A DNA stretch of 9,908 nucleotides, taken from positions 1 through 9,908 of the forward strand of contig DAOVFC010000010.1 in assembly GCA_030668645.1 (NCBI GenBank). The letters are read 5' to 3'. A program made the position numbers and the translations under genes. The notes below the pieces were generated by a model. The model saw only the letters and a list, made by a program, of their open reading frames with translations, was not told the origin of the DNA and made no database searches. Origin of the DNA: Candidatus Bathyarchaeota archaeon. GTDB lineage: Archaea > Thermoproteota > Bathyarchaeia > Bathyarchaeales > Bathycorpusculaceae. Below are positions 6,604-9,908 of this stretch, one piece after another. Each line of letters starts with the position of its first letter. The stretch's first letter is position 1.

Positions 6604-7275
6604 TTATTTTCCTCTTCCAGTTTTTCTTGATTTTTTAGCCTTTTCTGGTGTTGTAGCCTTTCTGCGCCTTTTGGGTTTGCTTCGTGTCTTCTTCGCTGAT
6701 GGTTCTTGCTTTCTAGTTTTGGTTTTCTTCCTTTCCTCTCTCTTAACTGGTTTTTTCGGGGGTTTTTTTCTCTTCGGCTTTGGTTTTTCTTCGGTTTTCA
6801 GCTTTCTTTTTGGCTTTGTTTTCTTTTCAGGGGGTTTTTCTACAGGTGCGGCAGGCTTTTCTATTGCAGCTTCTTTAGGCAGTTTCTCCGCTTCTACTTT
6901 CTCTAACTCTTTAGCAGCTTCTCTTTTTCTTTCTAAGATTTTTTTACGCCATTTATCATCTAGGTTTAAACGGGTGATCATGACTTTTGAGGGGTGAACT
7001 GGAACGAAAATCGTTGTTCCGTCAACCTTTTCACGTGTTAATCCGTCGATGAAAACTCGGTATTTTTTGCTGTCTACGCGTGTGACTTTTCCTTCTAATC
7101 CTCTGTGGTCTCCGCGCGTTATGCGAACCGTGTCGCCGCTTCTAACAGGAAGCGCGTTCACCCCGTGCGAGGCTTTCAACTTTGGTGAAAGGGGTGCCGA
7201 GAAATGTTTACGGCGTGCATGTAATGGTGCTTGGTAGAGCATTTTTCTCTGCTTGCCGGGTTTTGTGATTTGCAT
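6604..7275 (-). CDS. rplX: Large-subunit ribosomal protein uL24 with long Lys/Pro-rich tail
   Basis: uL24 initiates large-subunit assembly and sits near the exit tunnel. Residues 1 to about 110 are a normal archaeal uL24: KPGKQRKMLYQAPLHARRKH, FSAPLSPKLK, and the KOW motif VRSGDTVRITRGDHRGLEGK (44-63), then VPVHPSKVMITRLNLDDKWR. From about 111 to 223 there is an extra tail. It starts as a charged, probably helical stretch (KKILERKREAAKELEKVEAE) and becomes a low-complexity Lys/Arg/Pro/Thr/Glu region with KPKRKK-like repeats to the end. Archaeal uL24 is usually around 120 residues, so the tail nearly doubles it. GGAGGA lies five bases before the ATG, and the gene follows uL14 by 12 bases. The tail stays in frame to the eS4 junction, so it does not look like a frameshift. 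Confidence 0.96.
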   Translation of the reverse strand: MQITKPGKQRKMLYQAPLHARRKHFSAPLSPKLKASHGVNALPVRSGDTVRITRGDHRGLEGKVTRVDSKKYRVFIDGLTREKVDGTTIFVPVHPSKVMITRLNLDDKWRKKILERKREAAKELEKVEAEKLPKEAAIEKPAAPVEKPPEKKTKPKRKLKTEEKPKPKRKKPPKKPVKREERKKTKTRKQEPSAKKTRSKPKRRRKATTPEKAKKSRKTGRGK

Positions 7276-7287
7276 GCGTTTCCTCCA

Positions 7288-7728
7288 TTATATTATTATG
7301 CTGGCTGCACTCGCTATCCTGGGCCATCTTTCGGCAGCCTCTTTTGCCACTGGTCCGCGGATTTCAGAGCCTTTCATTTCTCCCTCGGGAGTTATTATCA
7401 CTGCGGCGTTGTCTTCGAACTGCACCCAAATGCCATCGGCTCGTCTGTACGGTTTTCTCTGTCTGACAACCACAGCGTGAAATATTTTCTTCCTCATATC
7501 GGGTGTTCCGCGTCTCACAGAAACCGTTATTCTGTCTCCGACGGAGGCGGCTGGGAGGCGGCGCAAACGCCCCTTGTAACCCATAACCTGAATTAGTCGC
7601 AGCCCTCTAGCTCCGCTGTTGTCAGCGCATTTCAAAATTGCGCCGACTGGTAGCCCCCGTGAGATTTTCGGTTTCTGCCCGATCATTCCTCTGGCGACTA
7701 AGGCTCTCATCTTCGCCCTTGCAGCCAC
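7288..7728 (-). CDS. rplN: Large-subunit ribosomal protein uL14
   Basis: uL14 lies at the subunit interface and contacts 16S rRNA. The 146-residue product has a short basic N-terminal extension, then SRGLPVGAILKCADNSGARG (23-42), YKGRLRRLPAASVGDRITVS (51-70), VRRGTPDMRKKIFHAVVVRQ, RKPYRRADGIWVQFEDNAAV and the ending SEIRGPVAKEAAERWPRIAS, which is archaeal-specific. GTG at 7728 is chosen over an upstream TTG inside uS17, because GGAGGAG is placed seven bases before it and it follows the uS17 TAG by one base. uL24 follows after 12 bases. Confidence 0.97.
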   Translation of the reverse strand: MAARAKMRALVARGMIGQKPKISRGLPVGAILKCADNSGARGLRLIQVMGYKGRLRRLPAASVGDRITVSVRRGTPDMRKKIFHAVVVRQRKPYRRADGIWVQFEDNAAVIITPEGEMKGSEIRGPVAKEAAERWPRIASAASIII

Positions 7729-7729
7729 T

Positions 7730-8047
7730 CTATTTCTCCTCCAGTTTTTCGATAACAACGAACGAAACTGTTTTGCTTATTGGGCGGCACTCTCCTATTC
7801 TGACGCGGTCTCCTTCCTTTGCGTTTATGCACGGAGGATTGTGCGATGGGATGCGGCTTCTTCTGCGTTCGTACCGCCTGAACTTTGGAATGTAGTGTAT
7901 GTAGTTGCGTCTCACTATGACAGTTTTATCCATCTTAGCGCTGACGACAACTCCTTCCAAGACTCGACCTCTCACCGGAAGTTCGCCGTGAAAAGGACAG
8001 TTTCTGTCATCACAGGTCTTCTTAGGCTTCTTCAAAGTCAGCGACAT
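7730..8047 (-). CDS. rpsQ: Small-subunit ribosomal protein uS17
   Basis: uS17 is an OB-fold 16S rRNA-binding protein needed early in small-subunit assembly. The 105-residue product starts MSLTLKKPKKTCDDRNCPFH; the C-x4-C pair (Cys12, Cys17) before the fold is typical of archaeal/eukaryotic forms. It continues with VRGRVLEGVVVSAKMDKTVI and VRRNYIHYIPKFRRYERRRS, then KEGDRVRIGECRPISKTVSF. Two in-frame starts exist, ATG 8053 and ATG 8047. The second is preferred because AAGG lies eight bases before it but only two before the first, and because it overlaps the Rpp29 stop as TGATG. Length is normal for archaea. Confidence 0.96.
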   Translation of the reverse strand: MSLTLKKPKKTCDDRNCPFHGELPVRGRVLEGVVVSAKMDKTVIVRRNYIHYIPKFRRYERRRSRIPSHNPPCINAKEGDRVRIGECRPISKTVSFVVIEKLEEK

Positions 8048-8328
8048 CACCATAACCTTCTTATACGTTTTTTAAGACGGTCTTCCGGTCTTCCCACGAG
8101 AAGCTTACCGTCGATTTCAACAACCGTTCCGTTAAAGAGTTTAAAATGAAAAACCGCAACGTCTTTAACGATTTTTTTACATTTTCCCTCGTGTAAGATT
8201 GTGAACGTGTTCCGAGTTTCATCTATTATTTCGCCGGAAATTCCAACGTAATTAGGATCCTTGCTCTTCGCGACTTCTGCCTCGGTTCCGATGAATTCAT
8301 GTTGAATTATAGCCGGCGTCACTTTCAT
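8047..8328 (-). CDS. rnp1: RNase P protein component 1 (Rpp29/Pop4 family)
   Basis: This protein is part of the archaeal RNase P holoenzyme, which trims the 5' leader of precursor tRNAs, and pairs with Rpp21 on the RNase P RNA. The 93-residue product has a short helical N-terminus with LIxHEFIGTEAEV-like sequence (IIQHEFIGTEAEVAKSKDP, 7-25) and an Sm-like barrel containing YVGISGEIIDETRNTFTILH (27-46). The end is FHFKLFNGTVVEIDGKLLVG and RPEDRLKKRIRRLW, which matches the family well. Length fits archaeal members. The ATG overlaps the uL29 TGA by three bases (ATGA) and the stop overlaps the uS17 start. Its place between uL29 and uS17 is the classical archaeal one, but no SUI1/aIF1 gene precedes it. 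Confidence 0.95.
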   Translation of the reverse strand: MKVTPAIIQHEFIGTEAEVAKSKDPNYVGISGEIIDETRNTFTILHEGKCKKIVKDVAVFHFKLFNGTVVEIDGKLLVGRPEDRLKKRIRRLW

Positions 8329-8564
8329 TTCTTCCGCTTCCCTTCCGTTTTCTGCGTTTTAATTCCAAGTTTCTGCTCGTGTTCTATGGTTAATATTCGT
8401 GCAATAGTCTTTCGTAACGCCCTTATTCTCGTTGGGTTCTCTATCGTTCCCCCGGCTTTAACCATGGTCTTTAGTCTGAGAAGCTCTGTTCTAAGCTCGT
8501 TGAGTCTTCTCATTCGTTCTTCAGGGTGCATGTCCCTTATTTCTTTGACCCGCATTATCGGCAT
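8325..8564 (-). CDS. rpmC: Large-subunit ribosomal protein uL29
   Basis: uL29 lies next to the peptide exit tunnel and, with uL23, forms a docking platform for factors such as SRP. The 79-residue product is a helical hairpin: MRVKEIRDMHPEERMRRLNE, then LRTELLRLKTMVKAGGTIEN, the PTRIRALRKTIARILTIEHE helix and a basic end KTEGKRKK. Length is normal for archaea (about 65-80). The ATG at 8564 abuts the uS3 TAA with no SD, so translation is probably coupled. A second in-frame ATG at residue 4 begins the conserved MRVKEI and is an alternative start. The stop overlaps the Rpp29 ATG. Confidence 0.95.
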   Translation of the reverse strand: MPIMRVKEIRDMHPEERMRRLNELRTELLRLKTMVKAGGTIENPTRIRALRKTIARILTIEHEQKLGIKTQKTEGKRKK

Positions 8565-9269
8565 TTATTCGGCTGTCTCCTCGGTGCTTTTCTCTTCTTC
8601 AACCGTTTCTTTGTGTTCCTCTGTGGGAGGGGTTTGCTCAGGCGATTCTGCTGTTTCCTTTTCTTCTAGTGAAGGCTCTTCAACTATCTGAATTTTGTCT
8701 GGAAACTCCGCGTCCGGAGGCATTATCCTAACTTTTACACCTAATATGCCTGGTTTTAGTTGAACGTGGACCTCTGCTTTCCTCGTATACTTCAATGGGG
8801 GTTCTCCGCTTTTCGGCAGGTACCCGTCGCGGAATTTTTCGTATCTTGCCCTGTCCGTTCTCAGTTTTCCGCTTATGACTATTTCTACGCCTAAGGCTCC
8901 AGCGTCCATAACTTGGCGTAAAGCCCAAAATCCGGCGCGCCTATAGTGGATGCCTCTTTGAAGAGCCGAGGCGATGCGTGAAGCCACAACGTAGGCGTTC
9001 AACTCTGGGATTTCAATTTCGGAAACAGAAATTTGAGGGTTTGGAAGTTTAAATTTTTCTTCTAAAGTTTTTGCAAGTTCCCTTATTGTTCCTCCGCCTC
9101 GGCCTATCACCAAGCCCGGACGCATCGCATAAACTACAATGTGTGTTCCCAGCGGAGTTTTTGATATGTTCACCCCGCCGTATCCTGCTCTTTCAAGCTC
9201 TTTCTGCAGAAATTCGTCGATTTCCGTCCTTTTTATGGATTCCGTTATAAAATGCCTGACAACAGCCAT
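8565..9269 (-). CDS. rpsC: Small-subunit ribosomal protein uS3 with acidic C-terminal tail
   Basis: uS3 sits at the mRNA entry pore of the small subunit. The 234-residue product has MAVVRHFITESIKRTEIDEF, a KH-type RNA-binding domain with PGLVIGRGGGTIRELAKTLE (GRGG at 56-59), and the C-terminal S3 domain with GALGVEIVISGKLRTDRARY and KPGILGVKVRIMPPDAEFP (172-190). Residues 197-234 are an acidic Glu/Thr/Pro/Ser tail, probably disordered. The open frame extends further upstream into uL22, but the conserved N-terminus, the ATG and a GAGG ten bases ahead fix the start here. The ATG shares a base with the uL22 stop (TAATG). The stop abuts the uL29 ATG. Confidence 0.97.
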   Translation of the reverse strand: MAVVRHFITESIKRTEIDEFLQKELERAGYGGVNISKTPLGTHIVVYAMRPGLVIGRGGGTIRELAKTLEEKFKLPNPQISVSEIEIPELNAYVVASRIASALQRGIHYRRAGFWALRQVMDAGALGVEIVISGKLRTDRARYEKFRDGYLPKSGEPPLKYTRKAEVHVQLKPGILGVKVRIMPPDAEFPDKIQIVEEPSLEEKETAESPEQTPPTEEHKETVEEEKSTEETAE

Positions 9270-9757
9270 TACGTTTCTTCCTCTAGTTCCACGTGTTCTT
9301 CTAGGGCTATCTCTATGTGACATAGTGTCTCGAACTTCGGTGAGCTTTTCCCGAAGGCTCTCTGTATGTAACGCTTGATTTTCATTCCTGGGTACGCAGA
9401 AGCGTGGATTATGCGGAGGCGGTCCGTGTCTAATCCTTTGTATTCGGCGTTGGCTTGTGCGCCTTCTAACACCTTTAGGATGTGTTTTGCCGCTTTTACC
9501 GGGTATCTGCCTGCGTAGGCTTTCTCTAAGCCGTGGCGGTGTCCCGCTTTCTTTTTGAATCTTTTGAAGGGGACTGGACGTTTCTTCGCCATCACGTCTC
9601 GCAGGTATCGTTTCGCTTGAGTTAGCGTCATACCTTTTATTGTTTTGCACACTTCGTGTGCGGGTTTGTGGGATACCCTAACCTCTCTTCCGCTGGCTTT
9701 CACGGCCTTCTCAGGGTCTAGTTCTTCCTCTGTTATGGAGTATCCCCATTTTGGCAC
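9269..9757 (-). CDS. rplV: Large-subunit ribosomal protein uL22
   Basis: uL22 lines the nascent-peptide exit tunnel with an extended beta hairpin. The 162-residue product begins MPKWGYSITEEELDPEKAVK and contains MTLTQAKRYLRDVMAKKRPV (43-62), AGRYPVKAAKHILKVLEGAQ (82-101), ANAEYKGLDTDRLRIIHASA and YPGMKIKRYIQRAFGKSSPK, all archaeal/eukaryotic-type. Length is typical of archaea. The start is GTG at 9757, with GGTGA eight bases upstream; an overlapping ATG nearby is out of frame. It is the first clear gene of the unit: the sequence upstream does not encode uS19, the usual neighbour, in any frame. Confidence 0.96.
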   Translation of the reverse strand: MPKWGYSITEEELDPEKAVKASGREVRVSHKPAHEVCKTIKGMTLTQAKRYLRDVMAKKRPVPFKRFKKKAGHRHGLEKAYAGRYPVKAAKHILKVLEGAQANAEYKGLDTDRLRIIHASAYPGMKIKRYIQRAFGKSSPKFETLCHIEIALEEHVELEEET

Positions 9758-9908
9758 TTTTTAATTCACCGACTGTGCAATTCAACAGCAGTATGGTGGT
9801 TTATATGGTTTTTCCTCGTTTTATAGGGTTGGTTGCGTTTTCAAAAACGGCGTTGAACCTCGTAGGTGTAGAGTTTGCGGAATTTGCAGGAGACTTACAG
9901 GCTCTACA
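9758..9908. other. Upstream region of the operon: leader and no recognisable gene
   Basis: The 151 bases before uL22 contain no uS19 sequence on the minus strand. All minus-strand frames end in stops before uL22. On the plus strand two frames are open to the window edge. One begins at ATG 9793. The other has no ATG, GTG or TTG but would encode a Cys-rich segment around RRCRVCGICRRL. A seven-base inverted repeat (TGTAGAG at 9867-9873, CTCTACA at 9902-9908) brackets the edge. A divergent gene or a dispersed repeat are both possible; nothing can be assigned. Confidence 0.4.
9798..9828 (-). promoter_or_regulatory. Candidate archaeal promoter (TATA-like elements) for the uL22-headed operon
   Basis: On the minus strand there are two TATA-like elements. 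One is CCATATAAACC (about 9798-9809), preceded by an A-rich GAGGAAAAA stretch that could serve as a BRE. The other is CCCTATAAAAC slightly upstream (about 9818-9828). The nearer one would place transcription start about 25 bases downstream, near 9776-9780, giving a leader of about 20 bases that carries the GGTGA ribosome binding site of uL22. The position and A/T composition support this, but it is a motif match only. Confidence 0.5.

Noticed and set aside
6554..6997. Plus-strand frame encoding a Phe/Gly/Leu-rich, membrane-like protein opposite uL24
   Set aside because: It is the complement of the Lys/Pro-rich uL24 tail; the apparent membrane segments are a by-product of AAG/AAA codons read as CTT/TTT.
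7729..7758. Upstream TTG start for uL14 overlapping uS17
   Set aside because: A GTG at 7728 has a perfect GGAGGAG seven bases ahead, and the extra residues are not conserved in archaeal uL14 as I know it.
9270..9650. N-terminal extension of uS3 upstream of 9269
   Set aside because: This open stretch lies within uL22 in another frame; the family N-terminus, the ATG and the TAATG junction fix the start at 9269.
9840..9908. Possible tRNA or CRISPR-like repeat at the edge
   Set aside because: No cloverleaf with T-arm GGTTCAA pairing could be built on either strand, and there is only one inverted repeat with no regular spacing.

Overview
The window is a stretch of an archaeal S10/spc-type ribosomal protein operon. 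Every confident gene lies on the minus strand, so transcription runs from high to low coordinates. The archaeal assignment rests on eS4, eL32 and eL19 (absent from bacteria), on an archaeal Rpp29-type RNase P protein between uL29 and uS17, on archaeal sequence signatures throughout, and on strong GGAGG-type ribosome binding sites and TATA-like promoter elements. A TACK/Thermoproteota-side lineage such as Bathyarchaeia is my best guess from the charged protein tails and moderate base composition, but this is an impression and not demonstrated.

Layout in order of transcription: a non-coding leader with TATA-like elements (9758-9908); uL22, uS3, uL29, RNase P Rpp29, uS17, uL14, uL24, eS4, uL5, uS14, uS8, uL6, eL32, eL19, uL18, uS5, uL30 (9757 down to 1440); an 80-base gap with a second TATA-like element; an Hsp20/alpha-crystallin-domain protein with a basic N-terminal extension (1359-907); uL15 (903-469); and the N-terminal third of SecY, cut by the window edge (449-1). 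Junctions are extremely tight. Many are stop/start overlaps (TAATG, ATGA, GTGA, TGATG) or direct abutments, which indicates one polycistronic unit with translational coupling. Starts are often GTG and sometimes TTG, and each non-ATG choice is placed by a Shine-Dalgarno sequence.

The products assemble both ribosomal subunits: uS3, uS5, uS8, uS14, uS17 and eS4 in the small one; uL5, uL6, uL14, uL15, uL18, uL22, uL24, uL29, uL30, eL19 and eL32 in the large one. Two neighbours serve linked processes: Rpp29 in tRNA 5' maturation, and SecY as the membrane channel that docks on the ribosome exit tunnel.

Departures from the usual archaeal order deserve most attention. An Hsp20-domain gene with a nucleic-acid-binding-like N-terminus sits between uL30 and uL15 behind its own apparent promoter. 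No uS19/uL2 lies immediately upstream of uL22. No SUI1/aIF1 gene lies between uL29 and Rpp29. uL24 carries a Lys/Pro-rich tail of about 110 residues, and eL32 and uS3 also have charged tails. I see no mobile element, CRISPR array, tRNA or rRNA. The window is mostly a conserved housekeeping locus, with the Hsp20 insertion as the one plausibly under-described element.
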